Positions 8,253 through 16,235 of a DNA stretch of 64,000 nt are shown one piece after another. The DNA is from Salmonirosea aquatica (lineage in GTDB: Bacteria; Bacteroidota; Bacteroidia; Cytophagales; Spirosomataceae). The notes under the pieces are model-generated. The model did not search any database. It saw nothing but the letters and a program-made list of their open reading frames with translations, and was not told where the DNA came from. The stretch is from contig NZ_WHLY01000002.1 in assembly GCF_009296315.1 (NCBI RefSeq), positions 5,306,501 to 5,370,500 on the forward strand, read 5' to 3'. The position numbers and the translations under genes are program-made. Numbering within the stretch: the first letter of the stretch is position 1; every line of letters starts with the position of its first letter.

Positions 8253-11221
8253 TTATTGCTGCATTACGTTAAAACCCGTAATATGTTTCTGGAAGATGGC
8301 GTCGTATTTCTTTGCCGCTTCTTCCTGACCGGATTCACGCAGGGCTCCCACGATGGATTGCAGAATGTAGAGGTCGATGTTGTTGTCACGCCGATTGCCC
8401 GCGCCGTTTTCCTGGGCATAGTTCAGATTCTCGTCGGAGCGGGCGGCCATTGTTTCGGCAATCTCCATTGCTTTTTTGTTTTCGCCCAACTGGAACAAGG
8501 GCCGGATGTAATTGGCCGTAATCTGATCGTACGGAATACTTTTGTCGGGCATCACCGTCAGAATTTTGTTAAGGGCCAGCTTGGCTTTATCCATTTTGTT
8601 TTCGGCGATCAACTGACCCACCAGGCGCAGGAAAGCGATGCGGGCCGTGAACACCGGTGAGCCCAGGTAGGTGTTGTCGTAATAGCTATTGGGGTTATCC
8701 AGCTCACGCCACGCCATTTTGGTCATCAGGTTATTGTACATCAGGTCGGAGTTCACGTAGCCATCGTTGGCACCCGGCACGAAAACCGGAAGCAGCCGGT
8801 AGGCATAGCCTTCTACCTGCATGTATTCTTTCAGATTGAGATAGTTGCTGGTCGCCAGCGTAGAAGAGAAATAAATGGGGCGTTTCCAATCGTTGGTGGC
8901 GATGATATCCAGCATGATCAGATCCGACTTGTAGAGGTCGTTTTTCCCGATTGTCCAACTGATGGAGTCGCGCAGGAAAGGAGCCACGTCGGGCTTCAAC
9001 AGGTTCATCTTACTGACATTGGCTACATTGACGGGTAAAAACAGCACTGAAGAAGGCAGGATGGCAGTCATGTCGCCACTGGTGAGGGGTACCTGAATGG
9101 CCCGATTCTCGGTCTTGACCAGGCCAAGGTACTCCTTCAGGTTGATGCCGCCCTTCACGCCGGGAATCTCATAGAACGGTACAATGTCGTTCTTACCGAA
9201 CATGTAATTGTCGTGTTCCAGCGAAATAGGCAGTGGCTGCGACTCGTAGGTCTGGCGTTTCATCTGATCGATGTACCAGTCAGTACCCAACAAACTAAGG
9301 TTGCAGACCCGCACATCGGTACGGAAGCCCTCCACTTCCTGCACGTACCAGAGCGGGAAAGTATCGTTGTCGCCACCCGTGAACAGGATGGCATTGGGGG
9401 CACAGCTATTCAAAAGGTTTTTGGCAAAATCAACCGAATGGTAGCGGTGGCTACGGTCGTGATTACCCCAGCCCTTAAAGCCCATGATGATCGGCACGAT
9501 CAGTCCTACCGCCGTGGCTACCCCAGCCCGGGCGGTGGCGTTTTTCAGAAACGAGGCGAGCCCTTCCGCCACGGCGATAACACCGAAGCCGATCCACATA
9601 CAGAAAATATAGAACGAACCTACGTAGATGTAATCCCGTTCGCGTGGTTCGGTGGGTGGGGAGTTGAGGTACACCACCAGCGCGACACCCGTCAGGAAAA
9701 ACAACAGGCCCAGCACCAGCAGGTCGCGTCGACGGCGGAAGTACTGGATCACGATTCCGATCAGCCCCAGGATGAATGGCAGCATGAAGTAGTTATCGTG
9801 CGCTTTGTTATGGGCGATCGTAGCGGGGAATTTCTTGAAGGCATCGAACGGCAGCAGATTGCCCGCCCCTTCCTCGTCGCTTTCACGGCCCACGAAATTC
9901 CACATGAAGTACCGCCAGTACATATGTCCGATCTGGTATTTAAACATGAAGCCCAGGTTGTCGGCCATCGAAGGCTTCTGCCCCTCGGCCAGGTTCTCCA
10001 TTTGGCGGTAGAGCTGGGGGTGGTTACCCTGGGTGCTATACATCCGCGGGAGCAGCATGTTGGAACCCGCTTCGTATTCGTATTCAGGACGGTAGTCATA
10101 AATGACGTACTTGTCTCCTTTTTTGCGGTAGATGGGCTCGCCCCGCTTCTGGCTAATAGGCCGGGCCACGAAGGTAGGGCCAAACAACAGCGGGCGGCTG
10201 CCGTACTGCTCGCGCTTGAGGTAGGACACAAAGCTCAGGGTACCATCGGGGTTGTTTTCGTTAATGGGCGGATTGTAATTGGCCCGTACGAGTACCATCA
10301 GGTAGCAGGCGTAGCCGATCAGCACGAAGGCCAGCGACAATAATCCGGTGTTGAGCAGGACATTCCCCTTGATATGGGAGTAGCGAATGCCGTAGATCAG
10401 ACCGCCCAGGAACAGGATGACGAAGAAAATGGTACCGCTGCCGAAAGGTAGCCCTAGGGTATTGACGAACCGGATCTCGAACCAGCCCGCCAGACTGGGC
10501 AGGCCGGGAATGACGCCCGAGTTGATGATAACGAGAATCAGTCCACCCGCGACAAAGGCCATCAGGCCGCCGAAAAAAGTTATTTTTTGGTATTTTTTAT
10601 AGTAATACACCAACGCCAGGCCGGGGATGGTGACCAGATTGAGCAAGTGAACGCCGATGGAAAGACCCACCAGGTAGGCGATGAAAATCAGCCAGCGGTT
10701 TTCGGCGGCCGGATCTTCGATACGCTCCCACTTGAACACGGCCCAAATGACGATGGCCGTAAAAAATGACGACATACCGTATACCTCGGCCTCCACCGCC
10801 GAGAACCAGAAGGAGTCGGACCAAGTGTAGGCCAGCGAGCCTACCACACCCGCTCCCAGCAGCAGTACCGTATCGGCCAGGGAAAGGTTTTCTTCCGATT
10901 TGTTCAAGAGCTTCAGCCCCAGCAAGGTAATGGTCCAGAAAAGGAAAAGAATAGTAAACGCGCTACTCAGCACCGAGACCATATTGACCCAATAGGCCAC
11001 CTGGGTGACATCGCCCAGGGCCAGCATGGAAAAGAGTCGTCCGATCAGCAGAAAGAAGGGTGCTCCGGGGGGTGGGGTACCTGCAGCTTGAAAGCACAGG
11101 CGATAAATTCGCCACAGTCCCAGAAGCTAGCAGTACGTTCGACGGTAAGGGCGTAAGTCAGGAAAGCAATCGCGAATACAATCCAACCGGTGAGGTTGTT
11201 AAAGCGGTTGAAACGGGTCAT
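8253..11221 (-). CDS. DUF2723 multi-membrane glycosyltransferase-like protein, frameshifted near the N terminus
   Basis: A large membrane protein of the DUF2723 family, related to GT-C/protein O-mannosyltransferase-type enzymes; the substrate is unknown. The uninterrupted frame covers 8253-11027 (924 aa from MLALGD). Reading upstream in the minus strand, an ATG at 11221 opens [13 protein letters not shown] and continues through the conserved family start [17 protein letters not shown], then breaks at a run of six C (plus-strand G, 11067-11072). One additional C restores the family motif [15 protein letters not shown] and joins MLALGD in frame. The rest has roughly a dozen membrane helices, a loop with YYDNTY-type motifs and a soluble C-terminal tail with TPR-like helices. 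The break is either a homopolymer sequencing error or a real one-base deletion. Confidence 0.85.
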
Positions 11222-11395
11222 TTTACTAGTTGAAAGTTGAAAGTGGAGAGTGGGCCGTGGGTGCTTTTCTCACGACTACTCGTAGAACCTTAGATTCAGG
11301 AAGTTGAATCCTGGTGCCAAAATTAGTAAAATAACCCCAATGGCAAGTTTTTGGCGTTCTTAAAAAAGGTTAAAGGAGGATTAATGGGCTACGCG

Positions 11396-11439
11396 TTTCG
11401 GGTGCGTGCGCATAAATCCATTTATGCACGCACCCGAAA
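11396..11439. repeat. Long inverted repeat with 2-nt loop
   Basis: The arm at 11396-11417 (starting tttcgggtgcgtgc) pairs with 11420-11439 (ending gcacgcacccgaaa) over 20 bp, with a 2-nt bulge and only CC as the loop. No T run follows on either side, so it is not a classical terminator. It lies between the ABC-2 permease gene and the DUF2723 gene start, just beyond the permease 3' end. Confidence 0.7.
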
Positions 11440-11461
11440 GACACAGACTTTGAACTCTAGA

Positions 11462-12799
11462 TCAAATCTTGTAGAAGATCCATTTGCCCAGCTCCTTATA
11501 GGATACCTTTTTGCCGTACATCAGGATGCCCACGCGGTAAATGCGCGAAGCCAGCCAGATGGTACCCATGAAGCCCAGCACGAGCAGTACCATCGAGAGG
11601 ACCAGTTCCCAGACAGGTACCCCAAAAGGAATCCGTACCATCATGACGATGGGAGATGTAAACGGTATGATGGAGGTCCAGAAGGCCAGGCTGCCATCGG
11701 GATCGCGGAGGGCCATCTGGGCAAAAAGGAACGAAAAGACAATAGGCATCGTGATGGGTAGCATGAATTGCTGCGTATCGGCGTCGTTGTCGACGGCGGC
11801 GCCCACCGCTCCAAACAAAGCGCTGTAAAACAGGTACCCTCCCAGGTAGAAAAACAGGAAACAGGCAATGATGTAGGGGATGTTCAGGCTATTGACCGCG
11901 CTAAGTACCTCGGTCACGGGGTTGTCGTTGCCCGCCGAAGCGGCGGCCATTCCTACCGAGCCGCTGGGCATGTCCTTTTGCACCTGCTCCATCTGGGCCT
12001 TGGTACCCTCCCCAATTTTATCCTTGAAAATATAGCCCGCGGCGGTGGTAAGCATAACGGTTAACAGAATCCAGAGGATAAATTGTGTGAGCCCAACTAA
12101 GGCCACACCAATGATTTTGCCCATCATAAGCTGGTAAGGCTTTACCGAGGAAATGATAACCTCCACAATCCGACTGGTTTTTTCTTCGGTAACACCGCGC
12201 ATCACCTGCGTACCGTATACAAACACCGAGATATAGATCAGAAAAGCACAGATACCTCCGATTACCGTAGCCGCTCCCGAGCTACTGCTCTTCTCGCCTT
12301 CTTCGTTGAGGCTAATGGTCTCGGACTGCACATTGACGCGGGCATCTTCGATTATTTTGCGCGTGATACCGGCTTCGGTGAGTTTGATATTTTCGATCTG
12401 GCGCTCGATGGTTTTTTCAATGTCCCTCTTCAAGTCGAGGCTTACGTTTTTGGCGGCATAAATGCGTACATTTTTGGGGTTCTCCAGCACGTTTTCGGGA
12501 ATGTAGACCAGCGCGTCCACGCCTTTCTTATTTTCTTTAAAGCCCGTCTTGGCCGAATCCAGCGACATGGAAATGTATCTGAATTTTAGCTCGTCAGTCT
12601 CCTTAAACTGATTGGCGAAGAGTTGACTTTCGTCAAGTACCTCTATGGTTTTGGTTTCCTTGCTGCCAATGGCAATAAAAATGATTGCCGCGTAAAATCC
12701 CACAAACAGGAACGGCGTCAGGAAGGTCATGATGATGAAGGATTTTTTCTTCACCCGCACCAGGTATTCGCGTTGGAGGACAAGTATGATGTTTTTCAT
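11462..12799 (-). CDS. ABC-2 type transporter permease (NatB-like)
   Basis: The 445-residue inner-membrane half of an ABC-2 exporter. One membrane helix at about 22-45 follows the basic start (LQREYLVRVKKKSF). A soluble extracytoplasmic domain spans about 46-190, and five or six helices fill the C-terminal half (GAATVIGGICAFLIYISVFV, then GVTEEKTSRIVEVIISSVKP, a family motif preceding the second helix set). This layout is that of NatB and related sodium/drug exporters. The ATPase gene lies 114 bp upstream on the same strand and is the expected partner. The transported substrate cannot be told. Confidence 0.9.
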   Translation of the reverse strand: MKNIILVLQREYLVRVKKKSFIIMTFLTPFLFVGFYAAIIFIAIGSKETKTIEVLDESQLFANQFKETDELKFRYISMSLDSAKTGFKENKKGVDALVYIPENVLENPKNVRIYAAKNVSLDLKRDIEKTIERQIENIKLTEAGITRKIIEDARVNVQSETISLNEEGEKSSSSGAATVIGGICAFLIYISVFVYGTQVMRGVTEEKTSRIVEVIISSVKPYQLMMGKIIGVALVGLTQFILWILLTVMLTTAAGYIFKDKIGEGTKAQMEQVQKDMPSGSVGMAAASAGNDNPVTEVLSAVNSLNIPYIIACFLFFYLGGYLFYSALFGAVGAAVDNDADTQQFMLPITMPIVFSFLFAQMALRDPDGSLAFWTSIIPFTSPIVMMVRIPFGVPVWELVLSMVLLVLGFMGTIWLASRIYRVGILMYGKKVSYKELGKWIFYKI

Positions 12800-12855
12800 T
12801 GGAATTTATGAGTCTAAAGTCTATAAGTTGATGAGAAGGGAAAAGAAGAGTCGGG

Positions 12856-12917
12856 AACATTGAATTCAATATAGTCAGGCTCACGAACTTTGAACTCAAT
12901 GTTCAGAACCTGACTAT
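12856..12917. repeat. Interleaved inverted repeats between the two ABC genes
   Basis: Arm A aacattgaattcaa (12856-12869) pairs 13 of 14 with 12890-12903. Arm B atagtcagg (12871-12879) pairs perfectly with 12909-12917. The order A, B, A', B' means the hairpins are mutually exclusive or form a pseudoknot. The last bases overlap the stop codon region of the ATPase gene. Confidence 0.6.
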
Positions 12918-13828
12918 CCCTCGGGTACTTCGTTGACCGCGCGCATGAAGATGTCGCTCATGGTGGGGATATTTTCACCGAAGGCGTGGATTTCAATCTG
13001 CGGAATCAGTTCCTGTAGCAGCTGGTTGGCGGTACTTCCGGCGGGAAGACGGATGTCGGCGCGTTGAAGGCCCGCCGTTAGCGGCCGTGCCATTTGAACA
13101 TCATAACGCTCGCCAATTCCGTTGAGGGTACCCGTGTACTCTACGAAGTAGGTATTGGTTTTGAACTGCTCCTTAATCGCTTTCTTAGGTCCGTCCAGCA
13201 CTTTTTTGGAGCGGTGAATGAGCGCGATGTAGTCACAGAGTTCTTCCACGGTTTCCATACGGTGCGTAGAGAAAATGATAGTACTTCCCTTTTGGCGCAG
13301 TTCCAGAATCTCGTCCCGGATCAGATTGGCGTTGATCGGGTCGAAGCCCGAAAAGGGTTCATCCAGGATTATCAGGTCGGGCTGGTGCAGCACGGTGGAC
13401 ACGAATTGTACCTTCTGCTGCATTCCTTTGGAGAGGTCGGCCACCTGCTTGTCCCACCAGGTCTTGATGTCGAACTTGGTGAACCATATTTTCAGCCGAT
13501 CCATGGCTTCGCTCTTGGAAAGACCTTTCAGGCGGGCCAAATACAGCAGTTGATCGCCGACTTTCATTTTCTTGTACAGGCCCCGTTCTTCGGGTAGGTA
13601 GCCAATGCGCTGGATGTGGCTGTCGTCCAAGGGCTTGCCATCGAAAAACACTTCACCCGAATCGGGGCCGGTGATTTGATTGATAATGCGGATCAGGGAC
13701 GTTTTTCCGGCACCGTTCGGGCCGAGTAAACCGAAAATACTGCCCTTCGGTATGCTGATGCTTACGTCATCGAGGGCGCGGTGTTCGGCATAATCCTTGA
13801 TGATGTGGCGGGTTTCGAGTAAGTTCAT
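12914..13828 (-). CDS. ABC transporter ATP-binding protein (NatA-like)
   Basis: The 304-residue ATPase powering the neighbouring ABC-2 permease. Walker A GPNGAGKT is at 36-43, the signature LSKGM at 132-136, Walker B LIILDEP at 152-158, and the H-loop in STHRM about residue 195. The C-terminal 80 residues form the DUF4162-type extension typical of NatA/ABC-A exporters. It is upstream of the permease and probably cotranscribed despite the repeat-filled 114-bp spacer. Confidence 0.93.
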   Translation of the reverse strand: MNLLETRHIIKDYAEHRALDDVSISIPKGSIFGLLGPNGAGKTSLIRIINQITGPDSGEVFFDGKPLDDSHIQRIGYLPEERGLYKKMKVGDQLLYLARLKGLSKSEAMDRLKIWFTKFDIKTWWDKQVADLSKGMQQKVQFVSTVLHQPDLIILDEPFSGFDPINANLIRDEILELRQKGSTIIFSTHRMETVEELCDYIALIHRSKKVLDGPKKAIKEQFKTNTYFVEYTGTLNGIGERYDVQMARPLTAGLQRADIRLPAGSTANQLLQELIPQIEIHAFGENIPTMSDIFMRAVNEVPEG

Positions 13829-13983
13829 AGGTTCAGAATCAGGAGTATAGGGTACGGGACTGGTATAGGAGTTTCAGCCAGGAAAATGTTTGGATGGCTT
13901 GGTATCCATTGCTCAAAGTTGCAAAGGATTACTTCCCTGTACAACGGTGCGCAGGATAAAGTGAGGAGGAATGGGGATAAGTG

Positions 13984-14035
13984 GCAAATAATAAAAAACG
14001 AGCGGGAGGACTCCCGCTCGTTTTTTATTATTTGC
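13984..14035. terminator. Perfect 25-bp hairpin terminator
   Basis: Arms 13984-14008 and 14011-14035 are exactly complementary over 25 bp with a 2-nt loop. The GC core is cgagcgggag/ctcccgctcg, flanked by A6/T6 runs and a further aataat/attatt extension. It lies 10 bp past the stop of the small membrane protein gene and would end its transcript; it can act on either strand. Confidence 0.9.
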
Positions 14036-14045
14036 ACTAGGTTTT

Positions 14046-14483
14046 TCAGATATACTTGGGACGAACCTGAAAGAGAATCCAGCCACCGATCAGGAAACTG
14101 ATGATGAGGCCGAAAATACTGAAGGTGATTGCATTGATTACCAGATTCAGAAGAAAAGCGTAGTACATCAGGTCCCAGCCCCGCTTCCGGCGGGCACGTA
14201 AAGGGGAAAAGGCCAGCAGGTAAATGACCGATGCAATGCCCAATCCGAGTATACTGACCCACATTTTCCAGGTGGAGCCGTAAGCCCCCATCCCAATAGA
14301 GGCGACACTCACAAAAGATCCGATACCTACTAGGCTCAGGAACCCGAGAATGCCAAATATTGCGCCTATCAGGGCTCCCCAGGGAGCAATCGTGACCAGT
14401 AATTCAATGAGGCTTTCGGGGAAGGCGGGGAAATTTGCGAAGACATCGCGTAATTCTTTTTCCAGAGGGAGCTGTTGTTCCAT
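14046..14483 (-). CDS. Small four-helix membrane protein, function unknown
   Basis: A 145-residue protein I do not recognise. After an acidic start (EKELRDVF) there are about four membrane helices, near residues 33-55, 58-75, 76-93 and 110-138, with a basic loop RARRKRGW between the third and fourth, which suggests that loop is cytoplasmic. No catalytic motif is visible. It stands alone between the ABC genes and the ATP-grasp gene, and its transcript ends at the hairpin just downstream. Codon use matches its neighbours, so it is likely real. Confidence 0.7.
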   Translation of the reverse strand: MEQQLPLEKELRDVFANFPAFPESLIELLVTIAPWGALIGAIFGILGFLSLVGIGSFVSVASIGMGAYGSTWKMWVSILGLGIASVIYLLAFSPLRARRKRGWDLMYYAFLLNLVINAITFSIFGLIISFLIGGWILFQVRPKYI

Positions 14484-14581
14484 GCGTAGTCGTGAGGTTT
14501 AGGTAAATGAGAAGGGTTGAAAGAAAATTTTCACGAAAACTAGAACAATTATTGCATACTAGCAATAGTTTTAAAATGTGA

Positions 14582-14620
14582 ATGAGTGAATGAGAGAATA
14601 ATATTCCGACATTCACTCAT
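14582..14620. repeat. Intergenic inverted repeat of 'gaatgagtgaatg' words
   Basis: atgagtgaatg at 14582-14592 pairs perfectly with cattcactcat at 14610-14620, with a 17-nt loop. It lies just beyond the 3' end of the ATP-grasp gene and could act as a weak terminator, though no T run follows. Confidence 0.55.
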
Positions 14621-14649
14621 CGTACTAGTAATCCGATCGCAATTCAAAG

Positions 14650-16131
14650 TCATTTAGTCAGGCTCCCGATCAACTCCGGCATCTCCCGCTTATCCTCGAT
14701 CAGGTTAGAGGAGAACTTGGAGTGAATGGCAGCGATCCAGCTGCGGGCGCGGTCAGTGAGTTGGAAGTCTTCGGTCATCATGCGGCCCCGGGCTACCAGG
14801 ATGCCCATGTCGGCTCCCTCGTAGAAATAGTCGCCCGGCTTGGAAATGCGGAGGAAAAACGCCTCATTTTCGCTCTCGACGGCCCGGCGGTGTGTATCCA
14901 TGCGGTCGAACTGGATATGACCATTGTCGAACATATGCCAGATACCCGACTGCGGGGCATCGGTGACGTATTCGATGGTGTTCTGGGTGTGCTTGATGAC
15001 CATTTGACTCCAGCTATCGGAATTTTCCTGCCGCGCCCAGCGATCGTTAATGGCTTTCACGCTGAATTCATAGTCCACGTCCATCCATTCCAGGATGTGG
15101 AACAGATAAAGGGGTGCGTCGGCCAGGGCAAACACGGCGTGGTTGGTAATCGAACTCGCGCCGGTCACACGTGGATTCAGTTCGCCGAGGTAGATTTCGC
15201 CATTGTCCTGATCAATCAAGAAATCCAGCTCAAAGTACCCCTTATAGCCTTCCTGACGCAACTGGTCGCCAAAAAGCTGGGTATATTTCCGGGCTTTCTT
15301 ACGAATATCGTCCGAGAAGGAATCGGGAAAGATCTCATTCCCGCACCAGCCGCCTTTGTAGGGCGTCAGTTCCTTGAAACCGACCAATTCCGTCATTAAC
15401 GGGGCGACGACGGTACCATGCTTGGTTACGCAGGCTTCGATGGCCGAACCCCGGCAGTTGATACGCTTCATGATTTTCACCTCCTCTTCCTGCTCGATTT
15501 CCTCGGCGTACTTATCGTATTCTTCCTCGTTGGAAATAAAGAAAGTCGTGTGCCCCGAATCGCCAAAGGGGGTTTGAATCACCAGATCGGTACCCAGTTT
15601 TTCGGCCGAAACTTTACCTAAATCCTGATAATTTTTCACTTTGGACAACACATAAGGTACGCAAGCCACGCCGGCTTTTTCGGCGATGCGGTTGGTATTG
15701 ACCTTATTATCCATGAAGGTCCGCATTTCAGCGGGCGGAAACATAATTTCCAGACCCAGCTTTTCAGCCAGTTCTTCCGTCTTCTCATCAAACATCAGGA
15801 ACATAACCTTCCCGGCCACGCCGTCTTTGGAGCGGAGTTTGATGTAGTTCTGCACTTCGGGATGCATCAGCAGGTAGTTGTTGATGTCTTCGATACTCTG
15901 GAATTCGTCATGCGGCATCTCTTCCTTCGGTGAAAACACATTGGGATGGAGCCCGTCGAAGCACTCGATATGGCAGATGAACTTGAAGCCTTTGATCCAC
16001 TCATCGGCCCCCAGTAGGTTGAAGTTGGTAGCACTGATGAAATACAGGGGTACCTCGTTTTTATGAAAATACCGACGAATGTCAGGAATGCCTTTCAAAG
16101 GTGGGGTAGGGTTGATTTGTTGGGTAGTCAT
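14650..16131 (-). CDS. ATP-grasp ligase-like protein
   Basis: I place the start at the ATG at 16131 (MTTQQINPTPP, 493 aa); the frame is open for 27 more codons, but that part overlaps a repeat-filled spacer. The central region has ATP-grasp features: VIQTPFGDSGHTTFF as the ATP-binding loop, KRINCRGSAIEACV, and the metal-binding segment LGELNPRVTGASS with Glu and Asn. Such enzymes join a carboxylate to an amine or thiol via an acyl phosphate. No biotin carboxylase or carrier partner is nearby, so an amide-forming role is more likely than carboxylation. It is the last gene of a same-strand set with a PLP decarboxylase-like enzyme, an amidase and an aminotransferase. Substrate unknown. Confidence 0.82.
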   Translation of the reverse strand: MTTQQINPTPPLKGIPDIRRYFHKNEVPLYFISATNFNLLGADEWIKGFKFICHIECFDGLHPNVFSPKEEMPHDEFQSIEDINNYLLMHPEVQNYIKLRSKDGVAGKVMFLMFDEKTEELAEKLGLEIMFPPAEMRTFMDNKVNTNRIAEKAGVACVPYVLSKVKNYQDLGKVSAEKLGTDLVIQTPFGDSGHTTFFISNEEEYDKYAEEIEQEEEVKIMKRINCRGSAIEACVTKHGTVVAPLMTELVGFKELTPYKGGWCGNEIFPDSFSDDIRKKARKYTQLFGDQLRQEGYKGYFELDFLIDQDNGEIYLGELNPRVTGASSITNHAVFALADAPLYLFHILEWMDVDYEFSVKAINDRWARQENSDSWSQMVIKHTQNTIEYVTDAPQSGIWHMFDNGHIQFDRMDTHRRAVESENEAFFLRISKPGDYFYEGADMGILVARGRMMTEDFQLTDRARSWIAAIHSKFSSNLIEDKREMPELIGSLTK

Positions 16132-16140
16132 GGTTTTTTT

Positions 16141-16232
16141 TAGCTGTTGGCTAGTGGCTGATGGCCGATAGCCTTTTGGGAAAAATAGTAAAGGTTTAAA
16201 GCAATTAGCCATCAGCTAACAGCTATTGGCTA
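16141..16232. repeat. Imperfect intergenic inverted repeat
   Basis: The segment 16141-16165 and the complement of 16208-16232 share a perfect 9-bp core (gctgatggc/gccatcagc) and partial matches beyond. Both arms are made of repeated tagctg/ttggct words. It fills the spacer between the decarboxylase and the ATP-grasp genes. Confidence 0.5.
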
Positions 16233-16235
16233 GCC

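Noticed and set aside
9213-10343. Long open frame (376 codons) antisense to the DUF2723 gene
   Set aside because: It is rich in His, Gln, Val and Arg as expected for the complement of a membrane-protein frame, has no known motif, and lies fully inside a well-supported gene.
13984-14035. Small RNA gene between the ABC and membrane protein genes
   Set aside because: The stem with A and T tails fits a terminator fully, and no separate promoter is seen.
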